From Phyto melanocephala (Eukaryota; Arthropoda; Insecta; Diptera; Rhinophoridae): a stretch of 64,000 nucleotides of DNA. This document shows positions 20,991 to 33,394 of this stretch, in pieces. The stretch lies in assembly GCA_941918925.1 (NCBI GenBank), contig OW799237.1:53556997-53620996 (forward strand). Reading direction: 5' to 3'. Below the pieces are notes generated by a model. It was given only the letters and a program-made list of their open reading frames with translations. It had not been told where the DNA came from and did no database searches. How positions within the stretch are numbered: position 1 is the first letter of the stretch; each line of letters opens with the position of its first letter. The position numbers and the translations under genes are program-made.

Positions 20991-22954
20991 TATTAGATTA
21001 CTTACAAATATGATTTTTATCTTAATTAAAAAATTAAACAAATTAAAGTTTCGCTAAACGCTAAATACTGAAACGACTGTCTTGCCTACTTTTTTGACCA
21101 TGAAAAATACGTTTTTTTTACAAAAATAAATGAAAGCAAGAGGTAGTTTAGGTAAGCCTCTGCCAAGGACAAACAAACCACCGTAAAACCTTAGTGCTTA
21201 TATATTTTGAAGCTTGAATATGTATTCTATTATTTCATAAACAAACATTTGGATTTTGGGCAACTTTAAATTTCTGCCTTTGGTTTAAAAATTTTTAGAT
21301 AGCCCATATGTAGTGTTTAAATTTTGATTGTTTTTTATATTAAGACATTCAAGTTTTTTATATGTTTCTACATTTCGAACGAATAAGTACTCGCCCCATT
21401 GTGCAATTGGAATTTCGTCTTTACACTATTTAACACACACACGTATATACATATTAACAGAAGTTAAGCCTGGATTAGCCGACCGGAATGTAATGTTTCC
21501 TTAACGGAACGGAACAGCTGATCGTTTTTGTTGTGTGTAAAACAGTTCGAGCAGTTATAGTAATGTTATGTGATGTAGCTGTAACGTCCGAACCTGTTAA
21601 AAATAGAAAATCATTACGTTTCTACGTGACATTTATTAAGAGTGATGTCAACTTGTTGTTTTTTGAACTCACTTAAATGGAAAATTCTTTGTTAAAAACA
21701 AACAAGAAACTAATTTATAAAAAATTTTCTAAAAAATCGGAATTATATACATATGTATGTATATATAAATTAAGTGTGTACATAATATTATTATTATTTC
21801 ATAATGAAAATGGGCAATCAATTTTTTTAACTACAAAAAGTTTTTAGCCATGACTAAATTGTAAAGACGAGCGATCAAATTTTATTTAAAGGATTTTATA
21901 TTTCTTTTACATTTGTTTAAAATAATTGATCTACAATTTTCTATATTTACTTATTAAATCAAGAAAAATTTTTTTTGATTTTTAATAAAAAATTAAAAAT
22001 ATGTATATATTTTTTTTATGTACATAAATGTAACACGGGCTTATACAATTACCCCTAAACGCTACAATTGGTTATAAACCTTGTTTATATTGTACAACAA
22101 AAAACACGCATAAAAAATATGATTCCAAATAATTAATATTTACCTTCTTCATGTATATTTCAAACAAAAAATATAATAACATAATATAACGTTTACGCAC
22201 GGGGTAATTTTCAATCTATTATAATCACGCATGCTCACAAAGAACATTTCTTAATCACGCACATTCTCTCATTATTTTCTTCTCGAGCGCTTATGAAAAA
22301 TTATCTTTGAGAAACAAAGATACCAAATTTTTTTCGGTTTGAACCACACCTTTTTAACATCTGATCCTAAGTTTTGCGAGATTTATTAATAACGCATAGT
22401 CATGCTTGATTAATTTTTCATCTAATCACGACCACGTGTGACATAAAAAATTATGTCATGCATACACATCTACTTAAACCTTACAATTTATTTTAAAACT
22501 GGTCGTAATCGTACAACAAATCGCAACACTCCCATAAAAATAAAATTTATAAAATAACTTTTGCTTGCTATGTTTTGCAAAATATTTAAAGCAAGGTTTT
22601 ATATAATATACGTTATATATAAAATATATAAACGTCTATATTAAAAATACTATTCAAGAAACTTTAAAAGCCGCATTTAAATGTCATAAGCTGTTTTAGA
22701 AAAATCGTTGTAAAACGTTTCCATAAATTCTAAAGCACCGTGTTGACAACACCTTTTGTTTTGGTTGCTTATGTACAAATCATATGGTACGTTTTTAAAG
22801 TTTCTATAACTGCACTAAAGTCGTACGGCAAGTAAACGGTGCGGTTACATTCCATCAACAGTCGGCTAACCAAGCCTTTAGAATACATAAATTCAGTTAC
22901 GTTAAGGCTATAATACACGGCATGTTTTTTACATCTGACTTTAAAATTTGTGAG
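20991..22954. other. AT-rich, no recognised gene
   Basis: No family is recognised. A GC-richer patch at 21465-21600 contains 'ggaacggaacagctgatcg' and an inverted half-match to the GTTACGGACGTTACA motif (21581-21593). An 83-residue minus-strand frame at 22769-23020 has a protein-like composition (M-E-C-N-R-T-V-Y-L-P-Y-D-F), but it overlaps a hairpin and I cannot assign it. Confidence 0.35.
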
Positions 22955-23042
22955 ACATATCGTCGTTCGTAAATTATTGTGTTCTATGTGACGCATAAAA
23001 CCTATACATATAGAACACAATAATTTATGAACGACGATATGT
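22955..23042. repeat. Long hairpin abutting the provirus
   Basis: The arms at 22955-22989 and 23006-23042 are about 35 bp and nearly perfect (start ACATATCGTCGTTCGTAA). A loop of about 16 bases separates them. The right arm ends exactly at the LTR boundary and includes the ATGT target duplication. Confidence 0.85.
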
Positions 23043-24143
23043 TGTTACGTGCCGGTACATTTCAACTGCCAATTATATGGGACAAAAATAAAAAAAGTTA
23101 ATGAATGTTTTACCACGCCAACTTAGGGTTAAGGGCATGAAAGGTGGTTTACCCGCTAGCTAGAGCGTAAGGTCAGTGGTTCTCAACCCGGGAATTGGCA
23201 CGTGAGCATATAACCGTACCCTACACGCCTTTAGAGTACGGTTTCAATTTTAAGCAAAAATAAAAAAAATCTTGTTTATTATTATTTTTTTTTACTAACC
23301 GAGCAATCTCTTTTTAGGACAAGCTCCCACAAATTTTGCCATGGCCAGATGGTTTGCCAAGCAACGGCGCACTTTTCGCCCACTCATTTATCTCCATGAC
23401 AGATTGAGCGCCGCAAAAATTTTACTCTGTCCCTATAATGTGATCACCCTACAGCATTCCACTTACCTTCAACATTCCTCCTCCGAATTAAAAGAGAATT
23501 TAAAATTGCATAGTGAACTTATGAAGAAACTTTATTTTACAATAATAAAAAAATGGCTTATGTAATATAATTTTTTTTTCTTTCTTGTTTTTTTTTTGAT
23601 ATACTATGTACATATGTATATACACAAAGTTAAGATTAACATTGTTAATAAAATAATGTTTACAATGGCAATTTTATATTAATAATACTTTTAATAATAA
23701 CAATAATACTTAACAAGACTAATTTTATAGTTGGTGACGTTGCTGGTGATGGGATGTTACTGCTGGTGTAGAGACGATGCTGGTGCATATAGTTAATTTT
23801 CTTTAAGTTCAGATGTTTTAAGTTCTATGCAAATTCATACTATTAGTTTTTAGACGCTATATTTTATTTTTTTATTTATTTTTTTTGAGTGATTTAATAA
23901 TATGTTGTCTTAGATTTTAATAATAATTACAGAACACATATGTATACATATATTTCTTTATATGGGGTTTTTTTTTTGTATTAAGTTTATTTAACTTTAT
24001 TCCATTTAAGTACCTTTACAAGATTATGTTTTAAGTTTCTTACGTTTCGTTTACATATAGAATGGAAAATAGAAGGAAAATTGAATTTTTATTTGTTCAG
24101 TTATTTTAACATGTACATATGTAGGTATAATGTTCTTTTTTGC
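23043..24143 (-). repeat. Left (3') LTR, first part
   Basis: It matches 51328-52494 of the right LTR over its length, with small indels, including loss of a segment between two 'ctggtgtagag' repeats near 23770. It ends at the target motif 'cttttttgc' (24135-24143), which reappears at 44139-44147 where the LTR resumes. A plus-strand 74-codon frame (23341-23565) is conserved in the other LTR at 51627-51851 with one residue changed; with such young LTRs this alone does not prove selection. Confidence 0.88.
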
Positions 24144-24578
24144 GCGTGCGTGAACAAAACATACCGGGAATATACTGTTTTTAGCATACTTTTTTGAACA
24201 GTTGTAAAAAACCGTACATACGGAAAATAGTACCGAACAGGTGGAAAAAAGTACAAAAGTACTTATTTTTGCAACCATTATAACTTATTTTTTGAATTTT
24301 ATTTCAATTTCATTTCGTTCCTAACATACTTTAATAATAAATTACTATATAAATTTAAATAAAATAAAGATTTTATTTTTCGGTTGCCCTTATAAGCATT
24401 TAGTGTTAACCAACGGTTAGCCAAATGCTAAAGGGATTAGAAAAATAAAATAAATTAAAAATGAAAAATTGTTGGTTGGGTTTTTGAAAAAGTTTTTTGT
24501 TTTATTTTTAAATTCTCATTTTGTTAATGAGAATTTAAAAATATAACTTATAAAAATTTTAAACTTTTTTAAGAATTT

Positions 24579-24643
24579 GGGTAAAGGTTTACTGATGATC
24601 TGGCATAAGCACCAGTGAAATGCATATAAACCAGCTTAAACCC
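24579..24643 (+). ncRNA. Hammerhead ribozyme, type I, second family
   Basis: Core CTGATGA is at 24592-24598 and GAAA at 24617-24620. Stem II pairs CTGG with CCAG around CATAAGCA. Stem III is the palindromic ATGCAT (24620-24625). Stem I pairs GGTTTA (24586-24591) with TAAACC (24627-24632), then GGGT (24579) with ACCC (24643) after an internal loop. The triplet is ATA, with cleavage between 24626 and 24627. As in the 576-bp family, a T follows CTGATGA; here it faces another T, so the usual G-C closing pair of stem II is absent. It is single copy in the window, about 38 bp before the 169-bp satellite. Confidence 0.7.
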
Positions 24644-24680
24644 AACAACCAAATAAATATATATAAATTTAGTTTTTTGA

Positions 24681-27600
24681 TGCATAAAATCGATAACTTT
24701 CGCTCTCTCAAAAATTGGAAAGTGTATTTCCATAGTCAAATACCATTTAAATCGCGCTATAGGGTTGTCATTTTCGAGAAATTAGCAGTTTACAGGGTAT
24801 ACCCCAAAAAGTGTTATATAGGTAAAACCATCTGTATAAAGTATGTCGCTCGATAAAATCGATAATTTTCGCTCTCTCAAAAATTGGAAAGTGTATTTCG
24901 ATAGTCGAATACCATTTAAATCGCGCTATAGGGTTGTCATTTTCGAGAAATTAGCAGTTTACAGGGTATACCCCAAAAAGTGTTATATAGGTAAGACCAT
25001 CTGTATAAAGTATGTCGCTCGATAAAATCGATAATTTTCGCTCTCTCAAAAATTGGAAAGTGTAATTCGATAGTCAAATACCATCTAAATCGCGCTATGG
25101 GGTTGTCATTTTCGAGAAATTAGCCGTTTACAGGGTATACCTGAAAAAGTGTTATATAGGTAAAACCATCTGTATAAAGTATATCGCTCGATAAAATCGA
25201 TAACTTTCGCTCTCTCAAAAATTCGAAAGTGTATTTCGATAGTCACATACCATCTTAATCGCGCTATAGGGTTGTCACTTTCGAAAAATTAGCCGTTTAG
25301 AGGGTATACCCCTAAAAGTGTTATGTAGGTAAAACCATCTATATAAAGTATGTCGCTCGATAAAATCGATAATTTTCGCTCTCTCAAAAATTGGAAAGTG
25401 TAATTCGATAGTCAAATACCATCTAAATCGCGCTATGGGGTTGTCATTTTCGAGAAATTAGCCGTTTACAGGGTATACCTGAAAAAGTGTTATATAGGTA
25501 AAACCATCTGTATAAAGTATATCGCTCGATAAAATCGATAACTTTCGCTCTCTCAAAAATTCGAAAGTGTATTTCGATAGTCACATACCATCTTAATCGC
25601 GCTATAGGGTTGTCACTTTCGAAAAATTAGCCGTTTAGAGGGTATACCCCTAAAAGTGTTATGTAGGTAAAACCATCTGTATAAAGTATGTCGCTCGATA
25701 AAATCGATAATTTTCGCTCTCTCAAAAATTGGAAAGTGTATTTCGATAGTCGAATACCATTTAAATCGCGCTATAGGGTTGTCATTTTCGAGAAATTAGC
25801 AGTTTACAGGGTATACCCCAAAAAGTGTTATATAGGTAAGACCATCTGTATAAAGTATGTCGCTCGATAAAATCGATAATTTTCGCTCTCTCAAAAATTG
25901 GAAAGTGTAATTCGATAGTCAAATACCATCTAAATCGCGCTATGGGGTTGTCATTTTCGAGAAATTAGCCGTTTACAGGGTATACCTGAAAAAGTGTTAT
26001 ATAGGTAAAACCATCTGTATAAAGTATATCGCTCGATAAAATCGATAACTTTCGCTCTCTCAAAAATTCGAAAGTGTATTTCGATAGTCACATACCATCT
26101 TAATCGCGCTATAGGGTTGTCACTTTCGAAAAATTAGCCGTTTAGAGGGTATACCCCTAAAAGTGTTATGTAGGTAAAACCATCTATATAAAGTATGTCG
26201 CTCGATAAAATCGATAATTTTCGCTCTCTCAAAAATTGGAAAGTGTAATTCGATAGTCAAATACCATCTAAATCGCGCTATGGGGTTGTCATTTTCGAGA
26301 AATTAGCCGTTTACAGGGTATACCTGAAAAAGTGTTATATAGGTAAAACCATCTGTATAAAGTATATCGCTCGATAAAATCGATAACTTTCGCTCTCTCA
26401 AAAATTCGAAAGTGTATTTCGATAGTCACATACCATCTTAATCGCGCTATAGGGTTGTCACTTTCGAAAAATTAGCCGTTTAGAGGGTATACCCCTAAAA
26501 GTGTTATGTAGGTAAAACCATCTATATAAAGTATGTCGCTCGATAAAATCGATAATTTTCGCTCTCTCAAAAATTGGAAAGTGTAATTCGATAGTCAAAT
26601 ACCATCTAAATCGCGCTATGGGGTTGTCATTTTCGAGAAATTAGCCGTTTACAGGGTATACCTGAAAAAGTGTTATATAGGTAAGACCATCTGTATAAAG
26701 TATGTCGCTCGATAAAATCGATAACTTTCGCTCTCTCGAAAATTCGAAAGTGTATTTCGATAGTCACATACCATCTAAATCGCGCTATAGGGTTGTCATT
26801 TTCGAGAAATTAGCCGTTTACAGGGTATACCCGAAAAAGTGTTATATAGGTAAAACCATCTATATAAAGTATGTCGCTCGATAAAATCGATAACTTTCGC
26901 TCTCTCAAAAATTCTTAAGTGTATTTCGATAGTCAAATACAATCTAAATCGCGCTATAGGGTTGTCATTTTCGAGAAATCAGCAGTTTACAGGGTATACC
27001 CGAAAAAGTGTTATATAGGTAAAACCATCTGTATAAAGTATGTCACTCGATAAAATCGATAACTTTCGCTCTCTCAAAAATTCGAAAGTGTATTTCGATA
27101 GTCAAGTACAATCTAAATCGCGCTATAGGGTTGTCATTTTCGAGAAATTAGCCGTTTACAGGGTGTACCCGAAAAAGTGTTATATAGGTAAAACCATCTG
27201 TATAAAGTATGTCGCTCGATAAAATCGATAACTTTCGCTCTCTCAAAAATTCGAAAGTGTATTTCGATAGTCACATACCATCTAAATCGCGCTATAGGGT
27301 TGTCATTTTCGAGAAATTAGCCGTTTACAGGGTATACCCCTAAAAGTGTTATATAGGTAAAACCATCTATATAAAGTATGTCGCTCGATAAAATCGATAA
27401 CTTTCGCTCTCTCAAAAATTCTTAAGTGTATTTCGATAGTCAAATACAATCTAAATCGCGCTATAGGGTTGTCATTTTCGAGAAATTAGCAGTTTACAGG
27501 GTATACCCGAAAAAGTGTTATATAGGTAAAACCATCTGTATAAAGTATGTCACTCGATAAAATCGATAACTTTCGCTCTCTCAAAAATTCGAAAGTGTAT

Positions 27601-28183
27601 TTCGATAGTCAAGTACAATCTAAATCGCGCTATAGGGTTGTCATTTTCGAGAAATTAGCCGTTTACAGGGTGTACCCGAAAAAGTGTTATATAGGTAAAA
27701 CCATCTGTATAAAGTATGTCGCTCGATAAAATCGATAACTTTCGCTCTCTCAAAAATTCGAAAGTGTATTTCGATAGTCACATACCATCTAAATCGCGCT
27801 ATAGGGTTGTCATTTTCGAGAAATTAGCCGTTTACAGGGTATACCCCTAAAAGTGTTATATAGGTAAAACCATCTATATAAAGTATGTCGCTCGATAAAA
27901 TCGATAACTTTCGCTCTCTCAAAAATTCTTAAGTGTATTTCGATAGTCAAATACAATCTAAATCGCGCTATAGGGCTGTCATTTTCGAGAAATTAGCCGT
28001 TTACAGGGTATACCCGAAAAAGTGTTATATAGGTAAAACCATCTATATAAAGTATGTCGCTCGATAAAATCGATAACTTTCGCTCTCTCAAAAATTCGAA
28101 AGTGTATTTCGATAGTCAAATACAATCTAAATCGCGCTATAGGGTTGTCACTTTCGAGAAATTAGGCGTTTATAGGATATACC
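24681..28183. repeat. 169-bp satellite array, about 21 monomers with higher-order repeats
   Basis: The monomer is 169 bp with landmarks 'ataaaatcgata', 'ctctctcaaaaatt', 'aatcgcgctat' and 'gggtatacc'. Monomer starts fall on an exact 169-bp ladder (24843, 25012 ... 25688 ... 26702 ... 27040 ... 27547). Variants alternate to form a five-monomer unit of 845 bp, repeated at 24843-25687 and 25688-26532. A three-monomer unit of 507 bp repeats from 26871 to about 28053. A 60-codon frame in many monomers is a by-product: the period is not a multiple of three and other monomers have stops. Confidence 0.95.
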
Positions 28184-28880
28184 AACAAAAAATTTTTTTT
28201 TTAATTTTGTATATAATATTTAATTTACTTTAAATATTTATTTACAAAAATGTCTTATTTAAATTTTAAATAACTTAAAATTTAATTTCATATAAATCTT
28301 AAATTTACTTTCTTTTACGACCTATATTTTATATATTAATCAAAATATTAATTTTAAAACAAACAAACTTACTAATAAAACAACACTTGTTTTTTTAAAA
28401 CGGTATTTATCGTATGAAATATACCGCAATAATCATAACCAGTTTTTAAAAATAGATTTTAAAGACATTATTTTCTTAATATAAATAATAAAATTTTTTT
28501 AATTTATAAAATTTATTAAGAATTTAGGTGATAATATGTGAAATAATACTCTCTCAGTTATAAACGCTTTTATATAATCAATTTTAATTAATATATTTAC
28601 AAATTTATAAAAATTTTATAAATGCAATTAAATAATTTTTATAAATGATGTCAAACATATCAGTTAAAACGAATTTTCGCAAATAAGAATAAATAAAATG
28701 AAATGATACACCGAAAAAATTCAAAACTATCTTACACTTAAAACATTTTATCAAGGAAAATCGGTTCGATCTGGCAACTACGAAAATATTTTGTTTCATT
28801 GAGTAATGGGTACTTTTTTAAACGAATCTTGCTAAATGTGTCTTCAAAATCGCTAGTAAAAAGTTGCTATCTTATTTCAT
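28184..28880. other. AT-rich, no gene seen
   Basis: No coding signal or recognisable element is visible between the satellite and the next MITE. Confidence 0.4.
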
Positions 28881-29314
28881 GGTACAATTATAGCAGGTAG
28901 TCGCGGAAAGCCAGCTGATTATTTTTTTATTTGCTTATTTTGTGATAGGAACTGTCAAATGTTGTTTATGTTTTTTTCAACACGTGTTAAATTTCTAGCT
29001 TAAAAGTAAACAAGTTTTTTAATCAAAGTAAAAAGTGATAAATTTCAAAAGAAAATCAAAGTGATTTATAATAAATAACAATTTTAGATAGACTTAAATA
29101 TATAATTAGAAAAAAGGACTAATTTAAAGAAAAAAAATGAGAAAGTGTAGTGTATACCAAAAAAATGGAAATGGAATTTTGTTTGTTTTTCATTTGTCTT
29201 TTATCAACCCCTTTGCTGTTTGACAGTTCTTATCACATTACAACAATAAAAAGGCCTGTTGCTTGTTTTATTGTTCAATTGTTGTAATCTCGCGGTTACC
29301 TGCTATAAATGTAC
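28881..29314. mobile_element. MITE with TIR around TATAGCAGGTA
   Basis: The ends GGTACAATTATAGCAGGTAG (28881) and, inverted, GGTACATTTATAGCAGGTAA (ending 29314) match at 17-18 of 20 positions and continue into CGCG. The interior is AT-rich, non-coding and 434 bp in total. If only TAGCAGG onward is counted as TIR (28891-29305), the flanks are TA/TA. Confidence 0.6.
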
Positions 29315-29805
29315 CTTGTTTTATTTTAAAAATTTTAGTATTCGGCGATTTATCATCCATATCGTGATACAAAAGAAAAATTCAAGAAAAAGTTCGGTAC
29401 ATTTTAGAACATATTTAAAACGAGTTTTTATGCAAAAAAGACTGGATGTAAATACTAAATATAATTTTAATCATGTTTATTGATTTTATTAATTACTAAC
29501 TATTGATCCAAATTGAGATTGAAAAAATATTGTACGAAGGGAAAGGTTTCTTTTTCACTCTTTTGTATTACTTTTTTTGTTTTCTACGTTTATGAATCTG
29601 GATTTATTTAATTACAACTTAAATGTTTGTCCTATTTTTAAATTTTCTATTACTTTATCCAAATTTTTTTGTAATATTTTTCAAGCGTGGGTTTGCTTTT
29701 TAAAACTCAATTGTGATTAAGTGTATAATTGAAAAAATTATCTGAAGCCAATACTACAGAAACACTTATTACTTTTTATATTGTACATTTCACGACTTTA
29801 ATTTT
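29315..29805. other. AT-rich, no gene seen
   Basis: Nothing recognised. The open frame at 29259-29483 overlaps the MITE end and has no family resemblance. Confidence 0.4.
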
Positions 29806-31132
29806 TATAACCGCCACCAAAAAAATGGTAGGGGTATATTAATTTTGTCATTTGGTTTGTAACACATCGAAATATTCATTTTTGGTGGTTTCATTTTATG
29901 ACGATTTAGCTATGTCCATATGTCTGTCCGTCTATTGAAGGCACGATAGAGGTCGACAGAAAAAGCTAGGGGGCTCAAATTTTGCCAGAAAAGGGCTAAA
30001 TCGGAATATTAGAAAAAGAGTTATAACTCGTAATGCAAGAGTAGGTCAACAAAATCATGTCCTTCCAACATCGAATAAAATGCAATTGTATCCAAACCCA
30101 ATAATGTGGAGCCATGAAATATCAAATGTACATATATTTCCTGAGTAAAAACAATATTTTTCCCTGAAAATTGCTTAAATCTATGCATTTGGAAATGAGT
30201 TATAGATCAAAATATACGAAAATTTATACCGCACAGTGTATTTTTCGGTATATTTAATATTTAAAACCTAATAAAACTGACAAAATTAGATGTACGATTC
30301 TGAAATTTTGCAGGAATTGCTTTTTGGTCAAACGCCCACCTCCCATATAACGTGTTATCTCGAATTCATATAATTTCTCTATGAATAAACATTTTGGAAT
30401 AATAAAGGACTATATTGAAACATGTAAGTTGTACTCATTAGCAGAAACTACTTCGACACGCCTACTATAACGCCCACTTTCATTAAAAGACCAAATTTAC
30501 GAAAACGTTTTAATAGCATATCGAAGTTATACAAAGAAAGTCATAAATATTTTAGTATAAAGAGATTATTGCGTAGCGATTACTGTTAATAACAAACAAA
30601 TACATTTTGTGCTATAAATGGGGTTATTTCCCGGGAATTTGAGTTATTTAATCATCCCGATTTCCCGGAATCCCGGGAAATAAAAAAGGTGGCTACGATT
30701 CGAAAGCAAATGTTTATATTGAAATTGAAATCTAATGATTTTATTTTTGATCTCATAGCTGAAGTACCTGTATTTTTGATTTTTGTGCTCATATGTGATC
30801 TCGTATCTAGAGAATAATATTTTTTTTCAATAAAAAATATTTTTACTCAATTTATATATTAAATTCAAGTTTCTTTATTAATTTTGGTAGTTTTGAAGTG
30901 TTTCTTTTACATTATAAACTATTTTATGCTTTTTAATAAAAAGTTTTTTTTTAATTAAAAACAAATTTACTTTTTATTTGTTTTGCTGCGGGATTCCGAG
31001 GAATTAAAAAATAAATCTTGCATTCCCGGGAAATAAAAAATTGCGGGAAAAAAACCCTAGGTATAAAAGTACACAAAATTGGTGGTGGGTATAAAAGATT
31101 CGGCACAGCCGAATATAGTCCTCTTACTTGTT
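29806..31132 (+). mobile_element. Helitron, second DINE-like subfamily
   Basis: The 5' end 'tataaccgccaccaaaaaaatggtaggggtata' can form a short hairpin and is followed by 'atgtctgtccgtctattgaag'. The 3' end has the hairpin ATTCGGC/GCCGAAT variant 'gattcggcacagccgaat' and 'cctcttacttgtt' at 31132. The body differs from the other Helitrons here. A hAT MITE (30619-31059) interrupts it. Confidence 0.7.
30619..31059. mobile_element. hAT MITE related to 5505-6761
   Basis: The left end TGGGGTTATTTCCCGGGAAT and the right end, inverted, TAGGGTTTTTTTCCCGC share the TNGGGTT start and further CCCGGGAA motifs. The flanks GCTATAAA (30611-30618) and GGTATAAA (31060-31067) are an 8-bp duplication with one mismatch, as for hAT. 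It is non-coding, 441 bp. Confidence 0.65.
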
Positions 31133-31521
31133 TGATATTGCGGTTGACAATTTAAGCCACACAATTATTAATCAAATACTATAGTAATACAACCTTATAA
31201 ATACCACCTTTGAACAATTGAGCACTAGTTTTAGTGCTTTTTAAAATTATTGACGCAAAAAAAATTAAAGTCAGATTTTTTTTTAATTTTAAGTGGTTTT
31301 TTTTTCTATGGTGATACCAAATACAAAATTTCAAATTAATTTTTTTAATTGAAACATTTTTTTTGTAAGGCTATGTTAATACAAAATGAGAAAATATTTA
31401 CTCATTCTAGTTAAACTAAAAGTATAGAAAATTTATTTATACTATTATTTAGAAAAATTATAAGGATTGATGGTACAGAATATTTTTGTTATTATTGTTT
31501 TAAACTAGCAACCAATTAAAA

Positions 31522-31810
31522 AATAAGTAACAGTGCTATATTCGGCCGTGCCGAATCTTATATACCCTTCACAACGTGTAGTCATGCAATAACAATTGTT
31601 TGTATCACCATTCATCCCATATAAAATACGTGCATACGCACACGTTAGAATAAATGTGGCATCGAATCCCAGCTGAGCCAAAAAAATTTTATTTTATTTT
31701 ATTTAATATATTATTTATATTTTATTATCTTTTTTTATATTTTTTTTAAATTTTTTTAAATAATTTTTTTGTAGTTTTTTTTATTATTTTTTTCTTATTT
31801 TTAATATTTT
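31522..31810 (-). mobile_element. Helitron fragment, 3' part
   Basis: The 3' hairpin end is at 31522 with the same internal sequence as 36462-37139, including 'catcgaatcccagctgagcc'. It is cut off where another Helitron starts at 31811. Confidence 0.7.
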
Positions 31811-32310
31811 TATACCCTTCACACAGTGAAAAAGGGTATATATAGGTTTGTCATTCCGTGTGAAATTTCTACAATTTTCATTTCCGACCCCATAAAGTAT
31901 GTATATTCTGAAAGCTTATGAATAGGGGAGTCGATTAAGCTCTGTCAGTCTGTCCGTCTGTCCGTGTGTATGTTGAAATTAAGTTTTTGGAGGCCCCCGA
32001 CACCACCAAGACCCGAGTGAGGTATTAAAACATCAGAAATATTCGGGAGCAGATCGGTATTGAAAATCAGAAAAATCTGTACATAAACAACTGAGATATG
32101 AGCAAAAAACCACGACCACCTCGTTTTTTTTTTACAACAACACTCACTGGATGAACGTAGGTTCGAATCCCAGTTGAGACAAAAAAAATTTTTTTTTTAT
32201 TTTCATTTAATTTTTATTTATTTATTTTTTTTTTATTTTCATTTAATTTTTTATTTATTTATTTTTTTTAATACATACACACATAAACTCAATTTATAAT
32301 TTTACAATGG
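31811..32310 (+). mobile_element. Helitron (DINE-like), 5' part
   Basis: This is the clean 5' end TATACCCTTCACACAGTGAA followed without a break by 'aagggtatatatagg', 'GTCTGTCCGTCTGTCC' and the A/T tracts. Similarity fades after 'tttacaatggtacg'. A separate 3' fragment of the same family is at 33715-33829, so the element may have been split by the sequence between. Confidence 0.7.
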
Positions 32311-32591
32311 TACGTTTTTGAGCGGATAAAATCATTATAAAGAAAAAGAAAGAATAATTATTCTTATGTTTAATTATAATTAAACATATAGTATGTATGT
32401 ATGTACGCATTTATTTAAAGAAAACAAAATGTCACCGCGGCTTTCGCTGCTAGAGATAACAGCGTAACAACAGCTATAACTTTGATTCAACGTAGCGTGT
32501 GTGTGTGTGTAAAAAACCTACATACGAATATTCATTCATACATATTGCTAATACTTAAATGTATGTATGTATGTATATGTTTTTTATTTTG

Positions 32592-33343
32592 TACTAGCCA
32601 AACCCGGCGCGCGTTGCTACGCCCCTTAATGAATCGAAATGCATTCTGAATTTTAATTGAATATCAAGTGCAAAAACCTAAAAATTATATTTTTTTTGTG
32701 GGCGTGGCATTGCCCACTTTTCTAGTCACGAAATTGTAAAATCATAACAGCTCAATATGTGTGCAAAGTTTCAGAAGAATCGGACCAGTGCAAGTACCTC
32801 AAAATTGTAGCCTTTTTTTATGGGCGTGGCCCCGCCCACTTTTTTAATCACGAAATAATTTAGTCATGACAGCTCAATATGTGTGCAAAGTTTCAGAAAA
32901 ATCGGTCTGGTGTAAGTACCTCAAAATTGTAGCCTTTTTTTATGGGCGTGGCCCCGCCCACTTTTTTAATCACAAAATTATAAAGTCACGACAGCTTAAT
33001 ATGTGTGCAAAGTTTCAGAAAAATCGGTCCAGTGCAAGTATCTCAAAATTAAAACTTTTTTAGGGGCGTGGCCCCGCCCACTTTTCTTATCACGAAATTA
33101 TTTAGTCATGACAGCTCGATATGTGTGCAAAGTTTCAGAAAAATCGGTCAAGTGCAAGTAGCTAAAACTGATAACTCATTTTTTATGGGCGTGGCCCCGC
33201 CCACTTTTTTTCATCCATAAACAATACCCGGTATGTGTACAACAACTTACCAAAGTTTGAGCCCGATCGGTTTTGCAGTTTCAGAGTCTATAGCTAACAC
33301 ACACACACACACAGAGTTTCACTTTTATATATATAGATGAACC
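32592..33343. repeat. Repeat with five 122-bp units, each with a GGGCG hairpin
   Basis: The unit marker 'gggcgtgg' starts at 32700, 32822, 32944, 33064 and 33187 (spacing 120-123). Each later unit contains GGGCGTGGCCCCGCCC, a perfect GGGCG/CGCCC hairpin, and 'tgtgtgcaaagtttcag'. The block starts with 'actagccaaacccggcgcgcgttgc' and ends with a CA run and 'tatatatatagatg'. It resembles non-autonomous fly repeats of unclear class. Open frames within it are periodic by-products. Confidence 0.75.
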
Positions 33344-33394
33344 TCATATAGGCTGCAATTACTTTTGTATATTTAAGTTATAAAAGTATTCATA

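Noticed and set aside
22769..23020. Host gene on the minus strand
   Set aside because: It is short, overlaps a perfect hairpin, and shows no recognisable domain; the composition alone is not enough.
24620..27729. Series of 60-residue open frames as a protein repeat family
   Set aside because: They are by-products of the 169-bp satellite; the period shifts frame at every monomer and neighbouring monomers contain stops.
24681..28183. CRISPR-like array
   Set aside because: There is no unique spacer; the whole 169 bp repeats, and the sequence is from an insect.
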